Shown: positions 7,973 to 19,363, numbered from the stretch's first letter. The stretch: DNA of 46,870 nt from Rhodocyclaceae bacterium (GCA_020445945.1 JAGRFQ010000018.1:4089-50958), one strand, 5' to 3'. Notes: a model not told the origin generated them from the letters alone. Numbers and translations: made by a program.

Positions 7973-10051
7973 ATGATTCCTGATTTCACGCATGTGGCAG
8001 CCTGGGGCTATGTCCTGGCTGCCATTGCGTTTTTCCTCTTCAGTCTGTATGTCGCAGCCGCATCGCGAGGGCGGGGCGCTGGCGGTGCCTTGCTGCTCGC
8101 AACTGGCGCCAGCACGGCGTGGTGCGTTGCCTGTGCCGCCTTGATCGCCGAGGTGCCGTATGCCGGTGCGGTGTCGGCGCTGCTGTCGGTGGTGCGGGAT
8201 GCGGCCTGGCTGTGGTTTGTGCTGCGCCTGATCCTGCGCATCGACAGCGGAAAACGGCAGTGGCCGATGCAGGCCATGGTGCTGATTGTCGCGGTGCGCG
8301 CGATCATGGTTGTGCTGGTGCTGCTGGCCGTGCCGTTGCCGTTCAATGCGGCCAACGGGTCGATCTTTGCCCAGCTGCTTACCGCAGTGTTCTTCCTCGT
8401 GCTCACCGAGCAGCTCTATCGGTTGCTCCCCTCGGAGTCGCGCTGGGGGCTCAAGCCGTTTTGCCTGGCCCTGGCCGCGGCGTCGGTTTTCGATCTCTAC
8501 CTCTATGCCGACGCCTTCCTGTTCGGGGTCATCGATCGTGATATCTGGAGTATTCGCGGATTGGCTCACGCGCTGGTGTTGCCGCTGATTGCAATGTCGG
8601 CGGCGCGGGTGCCCGGCTGGGCGGTGCGTCTGTCGGTGTCGCGGGAGCTGGTGTTCCATTCGACCGCGCTGGCCGTGTCCGGGCTGTATCTGCTGATCGT
8701 CGCTGCGGCGGGCTATTACGTGCGCTATTTCGGCGGGGACTGGGGGCGCGCGCTTCAGGTCACGCTGCTGTTCGCGGCGCTGCTCTTGCTGGGTGTGGTC
8801 GTGTTTTCAGGTGCCCAGCGGGCGCGCCTGCGTGTGCTGCTCAACAAGCATTTCTTTCCCTATCGCTACGATTACCGGGCCGAGTGGTTGAAGTTTACCC
8901 GCGCGCTTGCCGCGCACGAGGATTACCAGGATTTGGGGCAGGCGGCGATCGCCGCCCTGGGCGATCTGGTGGAAAGCGCTGGCGGTGGCTTGTGGCTCGA
9001 CGACGGGCACGGCAGTTTCGTGATGCGTGCCCGTCTCAACACGCCAGAGGTGACGGCCCAGGAACGCGCGGACGGCGATCTGTGCCGCTTCCTCGCGGGA
9101 GAGGGGTGGGTGTTCAACCTCGAAGAATTCCGCATGCGTCCGAAAACCTATGGCGATCTGAAGCCGCCGCGTTGGCTGTCGGAGATGCCGGATGCGTGGC
9201 TTGTGGTGCCGTTGATTGCGGGCGAGGCAATGATCGGGTTCGTGGTCTTGCTGGCCCCGCGTACGCCGCTTGAGATCAACTGGGAAGTGCTCGACCTGTT
9301 GAAGACGGCGCAGCGTCAGGCGGCAAGCTATCTGGCACGCATGCAGGCGGCCGAAGCGCTGATCGAAGCGCGCAAGTTCGACGCCTTCAACCGGATGTCG
9401 GCCTTCGTCGTCCACGATCTCAAGAATCTGGTCGCCCAGTTGTCGTTGATGCTCAAGAATGCCGAGCGCTACAAGGATGATCCCGAGTTCCAGGCCGACA
9501 TGCTCGAGACCGTGGCGCATGTCGAGAAGAAGATGCGCGATCTGATGCAGCAGTTGCAGAAGAAAACCGCGATCGAGCGCGACCGGCCGGTCGAGCTGGG
9601 CGAAATGCTCGATCGGGTCTGCCGATCCCGCGCGCACATGAAGCCGTCGATTTCATTGACGCTGGCGGACGACGCGATATGGGTCCGTGCCAATGCCGAA
9701 CGCCTTGAGCGGGTGGTCGGCCACATCGTGCAAAATGCCCTCGACGCCACCAACGACGATGGTATGGTGACTGCATGTCTGCGCAGGGCCGGTGACGCTC
9801 AGGCGGTGATCCAGGTGAGCGATACGGGAAGCGGCATGAGCGCCGAGTTTGTCCGCGACCAATTGTTCAAGCCGTTCCAGACGACCAAGTCGAGTGGCAT
9901 GGGGATCGGCGTTTTCGAGGCGAGGCAATATCTGCGTGAGTTGGGAGGCGACATCCGGGTGACGAGCACGCTTGGCGCGGGCACCACCATGGACATTCTG
10001 CTCCCGGCGCCCCGACAACTGGGGCGCGAACGTTCCGATGCGAATTCATGA
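7973..10051 (+). CDS. prsK: PEP-CTERM system sensor histidine kinase PrsK
   Basis: 692 residues. About the first 290 form a multi-helix membrane region, followed by a GAF-like domain (about 310-460) and a kinase core. The phosphoacceptor is His481 in FVVHDLKNLVAQLSLML. The ATP-binding motifs are HIVQNALDATND (N box), VSDTGSGM (G1) and SSGMGIGVFEARQYLRELGG (G2 region). The layout and length match PrsK, the kinase co-occurring with EpsH/XrtA exosortases. The stop overlaps the prsR start by ATGA, making a coupled two-component pair. The signal sensed is unknown. In Zoogloea, PrsK/PrsR with RpoN have been linked to expression of PEP-CTERM proteins and floc formation. Confidence 0.92.
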   Translation: MIPDFTHVAAWGYVLAAIAFFLFSLYVAAASRGRGAGGALLLATGASTAWCVACAALIAEVPYAGAVSALLSVVRDAAWLWFVLRLILRIDSGKRQWPMQAMVLIVAVRAIMVVLVLLAVPLPFNAANGSIFAQLLTAVFFLVLTEQLYRLLPSESRWGLKPFCLALAAASVFDLYLYADAFLFGVIDRDIWSIRGLAHALVLPLIAMSAARVPGWAVRLSVSRELVFHSTALAVSGLYLLIVAAAGYYVRYFGGDWGRALQVTLLFAALLLLGVVVFSGAQRARLRVLLNKHFFPYRYDYRAEWLKFTRALAAHEDYQDLGQAAIAALGDLVESAGGGLWLDDGHGSFVMRARLNTPEVTAQERADGDLCRFLAGEGWVFNLEEFRMRPKTYGDLKPPRWLSEMPDAWLVVPLIAGEAMIGFVVLLAPRTPLEINWEVLDLLKTAQRQAASYLARMQAAEALIEARKFDAFNRMSAFVVHDLKNLVAQLSLMLKNAERYKDDPEFQADMLETVAHVEKKMRDLMQQLQKKTAIERDRPVELGEMLDRVCRSRAHMKPSISLTLADDAIWVRANAERLERVVGHIVQNALDATNDDGMVTACLRRAGDAQAVIQVSDTGSGMSAEFVRDQLFKPFQTTKSSGMGIGVFEARQYLRELGGDIRVTSTLGAGTTMDILLPAPRQLGRERSDANS

Positions 10052-11409
10052 CTGAAAAACAACGCACATTGATGGTGGTTGAGGACGATCCGGCGCTGCA
10101 AAAGCAGATGCGCTGGGCGTTTGGCGATTTCGAAACGGTGCTGGCCAGCGACCGGGAAAGTGCCATTGCCCAGTTGCGGCGCCATGAGCCGCCCGTTGTT
10201 ACCATGGACCTGGGCCTGCCGCCCGAGCCGGATGACGTGAGCGAAGGCTTCAAGCTGCTCGAGGAAATGCTTGCGCTGGCCCCCGATACGAAAGTCATCG
10301 TGCTCACCGGGCAGCACGACCGCGACAACGCCGTGCGTGCGGTCGGCCTCGGCGCCTACGACTTCTTCGCCAAACCGTTCGAGCCTGAATTGTTGACCCT
10401 GACCATCGACCGGGCCTTCCGGCTCTACGATCTGCAGCGTGAGAACGCGCGCCTCAAGGCAGAAAGCGGTGCCGCACTCGAAGGCGTGCTGACGCGCGAT
10501 GCCGGCATGCTCAAGGTGTGTCGCACGGTTGAAAAGGTCGCTTCGGCAAACAATGTGACCGTGGCCTTGCTCGGCGAGAGCGGGACCGGCAAAGAGGTGC
10601 TGGCGCGGGGGCTGCACATGTTGTCGGCGCGTGCCAAGCAGCGCTTCGTGGCGATCAACTGCGCGGCAATTCCCGACACGCTCCTTGAAGCCGAGCTGTT
10701 CGGTTACGAGAAGGGGGCATTTACCGGCGCCGTAAAGCAGACGCCCGGCAAGATCGAGACCGCCGACAAGGGCACCTTGTTCCTCGACGAAATCGGCGAC
10801 CTGCCCATGCCGCTGCAAGCCAAGCTGCTGCGTTTCCTGCAGGAGCGGGTGATCGAGCGGATTGGCGGGCGCAGCGAAATTCCGGTCGACGTGCGTGTTG
10901 TCTGCGCCACCCACCAGCACCTCAAACGCTTGATCGAAGAAGGCCGCTTCCGCGAAGATCTTTATTACCGGTTGGCCGAAATCGTGATCGACATCCCGCC
11001 GCTGCGCGATCGCCCCGGCGATGCCAGTCTTCTGGCGCATGCCTTCGTGCAGCGTTTCGCCGACGAAAACGGTCGCAGCAGCATGCGTCTGGCCGATGAC
11101 GCCGTCAGCGCAATCGAAGCGCATGGCTGGCCGGGCAATGTGCGTGAGCTTGAAAACTGCGTCAAGCGCGCAGTCATCATGGCCGACGGCAATCGCGTCA
11201 GCGCCGAGGACCTCGGTCTGGACGCGCAAGACGCGTCGCTCGACATGCTCAATCTGCGTCATGTGCGCGAAGCCGCCGAGCGCAGTGCGGTGAGCAGTGT
11301 ATTGTCCCGGGTCAATGGAAACATCGCGCGTGCGGCGGAAGTCCTCGGCGTCAGCCGCCCGACACTCTACGATTTGATGAATCGCTACGGAATCAAGAAG
11401 GAGGCCTGA
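10048..11409 (+). CDS. prsR: Sigma-54-dependent response regulator PrsR
   Basis: 453 residues, NtrC type. The receiver (5-125) has the phosphoacceptor Asp54 in VVTMDLGLPP. The AAA+ domain has Walker A GESGTGKE (176-183), the sigma-54 contact loop GAFTGA (223-228) and Walker B GTLFLDEIGDLP. The C-terminus is a Fis-type helix-turn-helix ending NIARAAEVLGVSRPTLYDLM. All parts needed for activating sigma-54 RNA polymerase are intact. The gene is coupled to prsK upstream and lies 2 bases before prsT. The sigma-54-like element before the PEP-CTERM gene at 32912-33898 is a natural candidate target, by inference. Confidence 0.94.
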   Translation: MTEKQRTLMVVEDDPALQKQMRWAFGDFETVLASDRESAIAQLRRHEPPVVTMDLGLPPEPDDVSEGFKLLEEMLALAPDTKVIVLTGQHDRDNAVRAVGLGAYDFFAKPFEPELLTLTIDRAFRLYDLQRENARLKAESGAALEGVLTRDAGMLKVCRTVEKVASANNVTVALLGESGTGKEVLARGLHMLSARAKQRFVAINCAAIPDTLLEAELFGYEKGAFTGAVKQTPGKIETADKGTLFLDEIGDLPMPLQAKLLRFLQERVIERIGGRSEIPVDVRVVCATHQHLKRLIEEGRFREDLYYRLAEIVIDIPPLRDRPGDASLLAHAFVQRFADENGRSSMRLADDAVSAIEAHGWPGNVRELENCVKRAVIMADGNRVSAEDLGLDAQDASLDMLNLRHVREAAERSAVSSVLSRVNGNIARAAEVLGVSRPTLYDLMNRYGIKKEA

Positions 11410-11411
11410 CC

Positions 11412-14207
11412 GTGCCCACTCGAAACGCCACGCTTCGCCCACATCGCTTGAGTCGCCTGATGACCGTGCTTCTGGCCGGCGCCTTGCTGGTCGGGTGCGG
11501 CAGCAACCCCGATGAGATGGTGGCCTCCGCCAAAGATTATCTGGCACAGAAGGACTACAGCGCAGCGACGATCCAACTCAAGAATGCCTTGCAGGAAAAG
11601 GGTGACCTCGCGGAGGCGCGATACCTGCTCGGGCGGGTCTACTTCGACCAAGGTGACTACGCAAGTGCCGAGAAGGAGTTGTCGCATGCCGCGCGCGTGG
11701 GATTCCGGCCGGATGAAGTGTCCCCGCTGCTGGCCCAGGCGATGCTCAAGCTCGGCAAGGCAAAGGCGCTGGTCGAGGCATTTGCCGATTCTGCGCCGAT
11801 GCTGACAGACACCAGCGCCAGAGCGCGTGTCCTTACCGCGCTCGGCGATGCACGGTTTGGCCAGAGCCGGGATGCAGCGACCAAAGACTATCGCGCGGCA
11901 CTTGAAGCGGATCCTGACAATGCGTTGGCTGCGCTGGGCCTGGCACGCGCGACGGCTGCGGATGGTAACCGGGAGGCAGCATTGGCGCAGGTAGACGCCA
12001 TCCTTGGTAAACATCCGGAGGTTTCCGAGGCGCACGTGCTGCGCGGGCAATTGCTGTTTTCGTTGAACCGCACCGATGATGGACTTGCCGCACTGGCCTC
12101 CGCGCTGCAACACAACCCGAAAGACCAGGTGACACACCTGTCATATGTCAGCACATTGCTGACAATGAAGCGGATTGAGGATGCCGAAGCCGGGCTAGCG
12201 GCCATGAAAAAGGGCGTTGGTGACACCCCGGTTGCACGCTACCTCCAGGCATATGTTGACTTCGCGAAGGGCAATGCCAAGGCTGCGCGTGACAGCTTGC
12301 AGACGGTACAAAACGTCATCCCGGATTTCATGCCCGCCAATCTGCTGGCCGGCGCAGTGTACTTTCGGCTGAACGACCAGACTCAGGCGCAGGCCAATCT
12401 GAATCGTGTGCTGTCGGTGGCGCCGGGGCACGTCGCGGCACGGCGCTTGTTGGTAATGTCCTATCTGGCGCAACGTGACGCTGTTCGCGCCAAAGACGCC
12501 ATTGCACCGTTGATTGCGCAGTACCCGGACAACGCGGAGGTCTTGTCCCTCGCCGGGCAGGTATATCTGCTTGCAGGGGATTTCGAGCAATCCTCCGCCT
12601 ACCTTGGCAAGCTGGTCACCCAGCAACCCGAGGATTCGCGTGCACGCACCCGGTTGGGGATTGCCCAGTTGGCGCAAGGCAACCTGGAGCGTGGTTTGGC
12701 GGACCTCTCCGTAGCCAGTGAACTCGATGAAACGCAAGGGTATGCCGACTTTGCGATCGTGACCACCTTGATGCGCAAGGGCGAGTTCGACAAGGCGCTC
12801 GCTGCAAACAAAGCGTTGGCAAAGAAGGTGCCCGACAGTCCGCTGGTGTTCAATCTCGAGGGGGGCATTCTGCTGGGCAAGGGCGACGTTGCCGGGGCCC
12901 GTTCGGCGTTTGAGAAAGCGCTGGAAATTCAACCGGATTTTCTGGCTGCGGCCACCAATCTGGCGCGGCTGGATCTTCGCGATAGCAAACCGGATGCAGC
13001 GAGTGCGCGCTTTGCCGGCATCCTGGCCAAAAATCCAAAGCATGTCGGCGCGCATTTGGCGCTGGCTGAACTGGCAATCGTCCAGAAAGGTGATCCGGCC
13101 GTGATTCGGTCGCATCTCGACAGTGCCATCGCCGCCGCGCCGGATGCGGTTGCGCCGCGGCGTCAGCTGATTGGCTACCTGCTGCAGACCAAGCAACCCA
13201 AGGACGCCTTGGGGGTCGCGCGCGAGCTCGAGGCCGTCGCACCCGACAACCCTGACACCATGCGCTTGTTGGCCATGGCACAGCTTGCCACGGGTGATTT
13301 CGAGCAGGCTGTGGCCAATATGAACCGGCTGGTTACGGTCATGCCGGGGCGTGCCGATGTGTTGCTCGATCTGGCGCGGGCTCAGCTTGCGGCCAGCGAC
13401 CCCCGTTCCGCCGTACAGTCGCTGGACAAAGCGCTCACCATTCAGCCGGAATTCATTGAAGCGCGGCGCCTGCGGGTCAGCCTGATGCTCAAGGAAAAGC
13501 AGTTTGACGCGGGTGTCGCGTCGGCGCGTGAATTACAAAAGCTTGCGCCGAAGGTGGCGGATGGGTTCGCGTTGGAGGGCGACGCCGAGGCGGCGCGGGG
13601 AGAATGGGCAAAGGCGCTGGGGCCCTTCCGTCAGGCCTTCACTTTGGCGCCGTCGAGTACGGCCGTCATCAAATTGCATGCAGCGCTGTCTCGGGTTGGC
13701 AAGCGTGGCGAGGCTGAGACTCTACAGAAAAAATGGCTCAAGGATTCGCCGGACGACTTGCCCGTCCTGACCTATCTTGCCGAGCAGTCCTTGGCCGCGA
13801 ATCAGTTGAAAGACGCAAAAACCTATTATCTGGCGGTGCTTCGCAGCGCGCCTGATTCCGCGGTGGTGCTCAACAACCTGGCCTGGGTTGCCGACAAATT
13901 GGGCGATCCTGAGGCGGAAGGCTACATCGCCCGGGCGCTGGCGTTGGCGCCCGAAAGTCCGGCAGTCCTGGATACCGCGGGGATGATGGAGATTCAGCGC
14001 GGCAAGATCGATACGGGGCTGGCCAAACTCGAAAAGGCGCACCAGTTGGCACCGGATGCTCTGGCTATCACGATTAATCTTGCCCAATCGTATCGCGCGG
14101 CAGGGAAGTCTGATGCAGCGCGGAAACTGTTGACCGACGCACGGGCGGCACTCCCGGCCGGGAGCCCCGCGATCGAGAAGCTCGATGCCCTGCTCGCCGC
14201 GAAGTAG
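11412..14207 (+). CDS. prsT: PEP-CTERM system TPR-repeat lipoprotein PrsT
   Basis: 931 residues, close to the family's usual size of about 900. GTG 11412 is chosen because AAGGAGG ends 7 bases upstream; an ATG at 11460 would cut the signal sequence short. The lipobox LVGC gives a lipidated Cys29, so the protein should sit in the outer membrane or the periplasmic face of a membrane. The rest is a near-continuous array of tetratricopeptide repeats, for example QKDYSAATIQLKNALQEKGD and TNLARLDLRDSKPDAASARF. Probable role: a scaffold for exopolysaccharide or PEP-CTERM protein export; the partner is not known from sequence. It follows prsR by 2 bases, so transcription with prsKR is likely. Confidence 0.92.
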   Translation: MPTRNATLRPHRLSRLMTVLLAGALLVGCGSNPDEMVASAKDYLAQKDYSAATIQLKNALQEKGDLAEARYLLGRVYFDQGDYASAEKELSHAARVGFRPDEVSPLLAQAMLKLGKAKALVEAFADSAPMLTDTSARARVLTALGDARFGQSRDAATKDYRAALEADPDNALAALGLARATAADGNREAALAQVDAILGKHPEVSEAHVLRGQLLFSLNRTDDGLAALASALQHNPKDQVTHLSYVSTLLTMKRIEDAEAGLAAMKKGVGDTPVARYLQAYVDFAKGNAKAARDSLQTVQNVIPDFMPANLLAGAVYFRLNDQTQAQANLNRVLSVAPGHVAARRLLVMSYLAQRDAVRAKDAIAPLIAQYPDNAEVLSLAGQVYLLAGDFEQSSAYLGKLVTQQPEDSRARTRLGIAQLAQGNLERGLADLSVASELDETQGYADFAIVTTLMRKGEFDKALAANKALAKKVPDSPLVFNLEGGILLGKGDVAGARSAFEKALEIQPDFLAAATNLARLDLRDSKPDAASARFAGILAKNPKHVGAHLALAELAIVQKGDPAVIRSHLDSAIAAAPDAVAPRRQLIGYLLQTKQPKDALGVARELEAVAPDNPDTMRLLAMAQLATGDFEQAVANMNRLVTVMPGRADVLLDLARAQLAASDPRSAVQSLDKALTIQPEFIEARRLRVSLMLKEKQFDAGVASARELQKLAPKVADGFALEGDAEAARGEWAKALGPFRQAFTLAPSSTAVIKLHAALSRVGKRGEAETLQKKWLKDSPDDLPVLTYLAEQSLAANQLKDAKTYYLAVLRSAPDSAVVLNNLAWVADKLGDPEAEGYIARALALAPESPAVLDTAGMMEIQRGKIDTGLAKLEKAHQLAPDALAITINLAQSYRAAGKSDAARKLLTDARAALPAGSPAIEKLDALLAAK

Positions 14208-14254
14208 ATTTGAGTGGGTTTGATTGTTCAACACGTAATTCAAGGAATTGTCCC

Positions 14255-15535
14255 GTGACTACCGTTGCCGTGATTGGCTTGGGCTATGTGGGTTTGCCGC
14301 TGGCCGTGGAATTTGGAAAGAAGTTCAAAACGATCGGTTTCGACCTGTCTGCGCAAAAGGTTGCGGCCTATCGCGACGGGTTTGACCCGACCGGCGAAGT
14401 GAGTCCGGAAGATCTCGCCGCGGCGACGCAGCTCACCTGCTCGACCGATCCGGCGATGATCGCCGAGGCGGATTTCATTGTGGTCGCGGTGCCGACGCCG
14501 GTCGATGAGGCCCACCAGCCGGATCTGACGCCGCTGGTGAAGTCTTCGGAGACGGTCGGCAAGCACCTCAAGCAGGGCGCGATTGTGGTGTACGAGAGCA
14601 CGGTGTATCCCGGCGCCACCGAAGATGTGTGCATTCCGATTCTGGAGAAGGTGTCGGGCAAGACGTGGAAGAAGGATTTCTTCGTCGGCTATTCGCCGGA
14701 GCGGATCAATCCGGGCGACAAGGAGCGCACCGTCACCAAGATCGTCAAGGTCGTGTCGGGCGACACGCCAGCAACCCTGGCCAAGGTCGAGGAGATGTAC
14801 GGCGCGGTGATTACTGCCGGCGTATATCCGGCCAGCGGCATCAAGGTGGCCGAGGCCGCCAAGGTGATCGAGAACACGCAGCGCGACCTGAACATTGCGC
14901 TCATGAACGAGCTGGCGCTGATCTTCCACAAGATCGGCATCGACACCATCGAAGTGCTTGAAGCGGCGGGGACCAAGTGGAACTTCCTGCCCTTCCGCCC
15001 GGGGCTGGTCGGTGGCCACTGCATCGGCGTCGATCCGTACTATCTGACGCACAAGGCCGAGATGCTCGGTCATCATCCGCAGGTGATTCTGTCCGGGCGC
15101 CGCATCAACGACACCATGGGCAAGTACGTCGCCGAGCAGACCGTCAAGCAGATGATCGAGGCGGGGCATTCGATCAAGGGCTGCGAAGTGATCGTGCTTG
15201 GACTAACCTTCAAGGAAAACTGCCCGGATCTGCGCAACAGCAAGGTGATCGACGTGATCCGCGAGTTGCAGAGCTATGGCTGCAGCGTGCGGGTGCATGA
15301 TCCTGCGGCAGACGCCGACGAAGCGCGCCACGAATATGGTGTCGAGCTCGTCGAATGGGACGCGCTGCCCAAGGCCTCCGCGATTGTTGCCACGGTGGCG
15401 CATGCCGCCTATGCCAACATGGCGACAGCGACGCTGACCGACAAACTGGCCGACAACGGGGTGTTTGTGGACGTCAAATCCTTCTTCGACCGCAAGGCGC
15501 TCACCGAAGCCGGTGTGCGCGTCTGGCGCCTGTAA
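14255..15535 (+). CDS. UDP-N-acetylhexosamine 6-dehydrogenase (TviB/WbpO-like)
   Basis: 426 residues from GTG 14255, supported by AAGGA nine bases upstream. The N-terminus is a Rossmann NAD site (VAVIGLGYVGLPLAVEFG). Family motifs follow: VPTPVDEAHQPD, YESTVYPGATED and YSPERINPGD. The catalytic Cys256 lies in GLVGGHCIGVDPYYL, and the C-terminal domain has LGLTFKENCPDLRNSKV. The enzyme oxidises a UDP-sugar at C6 to the uronic acid with two NAD+. The best-matching group uses UDP-GlcNAc or UDP-GalNAc, but UDP-glucose cannot be excluded by eye. The product would feed the exopolysaccharide begun by the sugar transferase of the same cluster. Confidence 0.88.
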   Translation: MTTVAVIGLGYVGLPLAVEFGKKFKTIGFDLSAQKVAAYRDGFDPTGEVSPEDLAAATQLTCSTDPAMIAEADFIVVAVPTPVDEAHQPDLTPLVKSSETVGKHLKQGAIVVYESTVYPGATEDVCIPILEKVSGKTWKKDFFVGYSPERINPGDKERTVTKIVKVVSGDTPATLAKVEEMYGAVITAGVYPASGIKVAEAAKVIENTQRDLNIALMNELALIFHKIGIDTIEVLEAAGTKWNFLPFRPGLVGGHCIGVDPYYLTHKAEMLGHHPQVILSGRRINDTMGKYVAEQTVKQMIEAGHSIKGCEVIVLGLTFKENCPDLRNSKVIDVIRELQSYGCSVRVHDPAADADEARHEYGVELVEWDALPKASAIVATVAHAAYANMATATLTDKLADNGVFVDVKSFFDRKALTEAGVRVWRL

Positions 15536-15547
15536 CGGAGCGGACAT

Positions 15548-16453
15548 ATGGGTCTTGGGCGGCGACTCCTGGCACTTCTGGCGACTTGCGTCGTCAGCGC
15601 CGGTGCGTGCGCCGAGGCCCCCAAGGCGCCGGTCGTGGTGGTCGCGTTCGAGCAGCACGCGGATTATCTGCGGGCCGCGGCAACCGCGCTCGAGCATGGC
15701 GAAGGGGTGGCCCGCGATCTTCCGCGCGCGGCGGCCTGCTATTGCGAGTCGGCGCGCCTGGGCAATGCCGAGTCGATGTTCGCGCTCGGCTGGATGTATG
15801 CCAACGGGCGCGGCATGGCGCGCGATGATGCCGTCGCTGGCACCTTGTTTGCGATGGCCGCAATGCTCGGCCACTCCCAGGCCGAACGCATGCAGCGTTT
15901 TACCGGCCCATACACCGGCGCCGTCCCGAGTTGCCTCGAAGCGCCCGCGTGGGAACGTTTCGACGGCGTGGTCGAACGCATGATGGCGCGGCTCAGCCCG
16001 GCGCGGCGCGGGGTGGTCAACATGGTTGCGACGCTGGCGCCCGACTACGGCGTCGAACCGCGATTGGCCTTGGCGATTGCGGCGGTCGAGTCGGGCTTCA
16101 ATCCCGACGCGGTGTCGCCCAAGAACGCGATGGGCGTGATGCAGCTCATTCCTGCCACGGCCGAGCGATTCAACGTCAGCAACGCCTACGATGCGCGCCA
16201 GAACGTCACCGGCGGACTGCGTTACCTGCGCTGGCTGCTGGCGTATTTCAAGGGCGATGTCCGCTTCGTGGCCGCGGCCTACAATGCCGGCGAGGGCGCG
16301 GTCGAGCGCTATCTGGGTGTGCCCCCGTATGCCGAAACCCGGGCCTACGTCGAGCGTGTGCTCGGCTATTATCGCCGGACCGAACACCCGTACGATGGCC
16401 GCGTCGTTGCCTCGTCGCCCATGCTCGAACGCTTGCGCATCGCAAGCCAATAA
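15548..16453 (+). CDS. Sel1-repeat lytic transglycosylase (SLT domain)
   Basis: 301 residues. A signal peptide (cleavage near residue 22, GACAEA) is followed by one or two Sel1-like repeats at about 35-115 (AESMFALGWMYANGRGMA). The SLT goose-lysozyme-like domain spans about 155-290, with the catalytic Glu181 in AAVESGFNPDAVSPKNAMG, then GVMQLIPATAERF and AYNAGEGAVERYLGVPPY. Role: cleavage of peptidoglycan glycan strands in the periplasm with 1,6-anhydro product, perhaps opening a path for the envelope-spanning export machinery. It follows the dehydrogenase by 12 bases, suggesting the same operon. Confidence 0.88.
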   Translation: MGLGRRLLALLATCVVSAGACAEAPKAPVVVVAFEQHADYLRAAATALEHGEGVARDLPRAAACYCESARLGNAESMFALGWMYANGRGMARDDAVAGTLFAMAAMLGHSQAERMQRFTGPYTGAVPSCLEAPAWERFDGVVERMMARLSPARRGVVNMVATLAPDYGVEPRLALAIAAVESGFNPDAVSPKNAMGVMQLIPATAERFNVSNAYDARQNVTGGLRYLRWLLAYFKGDVRFVAAAYNAGEGAVERYLGVPPYAETRAYVERVLGYYRRTEHPYDGRVVASSPMLERLRIASQ

Positions 16454-16464
16454 CAGGACCTGCC

Positions 16465-17238
16465 ATGCTGCCGCGATCGATTGCACGCCGACTTTTCATA
16501 CTGGCGGCGTGTGCCGTCGTGGCCGTGCCGGCATGGGCCGACCTGCCCGAAACGGTGCAGCGCATCAAGCCCGCGATCGTGGCCGTTGGCACCTACCTGC
16601 CCACGCGCAGCCCGGCCTTCCGCTTCCTCGGTACCGGCTTCGCGATCGGCGACGGACGGACCATCGCCACCAACGCCCACGTTGTTCCCACCATTCTGGA
16701 TACCGACAAGCGCGAAACGCTGGCCATCGTGATTCCGCAAGGGATGCGGGGCGACGTGCGCAGCGTGGTCAAGTTGCGTGCCGACCCCACCCACGATCTG
16801 GCGATTCTGCGCATCACCGCTGGCGCCCCGCTGCCCGCGCTCGCGCTCCAGGACACGACCATTGCCGAAGGCGAGTCGATCGCCTTTACCGGTTTTCCCA
16901 TCGGCAGTGCGCTTGGCCTCAAGCCCGTGACGCACCGCGGCATCGTCTCCGCGCTCACGCCCATCAGCATTCCCCGCGGCAACGCGCGCGAGCTCAACGC
17001 ACGTCAGATCCGCAGCCTCGCCAACAGCGCTTTCGAGGTGTATCAACTCGACGCCACAGCCTACCCCGGCAACAGCGGCAGCCCCATGTACGACCCCGAC
17101 ACCGGCAGCGTGGTCGGGGTGCTGAACATGGTGTTCGTGAAGGAAACCAAAGAGAACGTGCTGAGCAAGCCGTCCGGCATCAGCTACGCCATACCGGCGC
17201 GCTACCTGCAACAGCTGCTGGACGACGCCGGGCGCTGA
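16465..17238 (+). CDS. Periplasmic trypsin-like serine protease
   Basis: 257 residues from ATG 16465. The same frame is open far upstream, but that part overlaps the transglycosylase and is not protein-like. Signal peptide with cleavage after PAWA (about residue 25). The chymotrypsin/DegP-type triad is visible: His72 in IATNAHVV, Asp111 in THDLAILRI and Ser204 in YPGNSGSPMYD. There is no PDZ domain, so it is shorter than DegP or DegS. It lies 11 bases after the transglycosylase and is probably cotranscribed. Substrate unknown; a role in envelope maintenance or in processing exported proteins of the PEP-CTERM block is inference. Confidence 0.85.
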   Translation: MLPRSIARRLFILAACAVVAVPAWADLPETVQRIKPAIVAVGTYLPTRSPAFRFLGTGFAIGDGRTIATNAHVVPTILDTDKRETLAIVIPQGMRGDVRSVVKLRADPTHDLAILRITAGAPLPALALQDTTIAEGESIAFTGFPIGSALGLKPVTHRGIVSALTPISIPRGNARELNARQIRSLANSAFEVYQLDATAYPGNSGSPMYDPDTGSVVGVLNMVFVKETKENVLSKPSGISYAIPARYLQQLLDDAGR

Positions 17239-17271
17239 TCCGGCCTGTGCGCTGCCATACCCGCGCCGGCG

Positions 17272-17346
17272 TGGTCTCCCCGGCAGGAATCGAACCTGCA
17301 TCTAGCGCTTAGGAGGCGCTTGTTCTATCCGTTGAACTACGGAGAG
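17272..17346 (-). tRNA. tRNA-Arg (anticodon CCU)
   Basis: The complementary strand folds as a full cloverleaf. The acceptor stem CTCTCCG pairs with CGGGGAG (one G-U pair). The anticodon stem AGCGC/GCGCT closes the loop CTCCTAA with anticodon CCU at 17311-17313. The T arm is GCAGG-TTCGATT-CCTGC, and the CCA end is encoded at 17272-17274. It reads the AGG codon. No integrase or attachment repeat was seen beside it. Confidence 0.95.
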
Positions 17347-17453
17347 GGAGGGTGCGGGACCGGGGCGGAGTCTACCGTGAAATGTGCGTTTGCCGAAGGG
17401 ATCGCGGCGGCAAGGCGTAAAATGCGGCTTCTTTTCTGGTAGTGGATGGTGTT

Positions 17454-19352
<1,899 letters not shown>

Positions 19353-19363
19353 GGCGCGGTGCG

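Noticed and set aside
13273-13292. Sigma-54-like word TGGCACAGCTTGCC inside prsT
   Set aside because: The spacing between the GG and GC elements is two bases short, and it lies within a coding region with no gene start after it.
15931-16464. In-frame upstream extension of the serine protease
   Set aside because: It overlaps the transglycosylase in another frame and is Arg/Gly-rich; the ATG at 16465 starts a proper signal peptide.
17272-17346. tRNA-Arg as an integration site of a mobile island
   Set aside because: No integrase, direct repeat of the tRNA end or change in gene style was found on either side.
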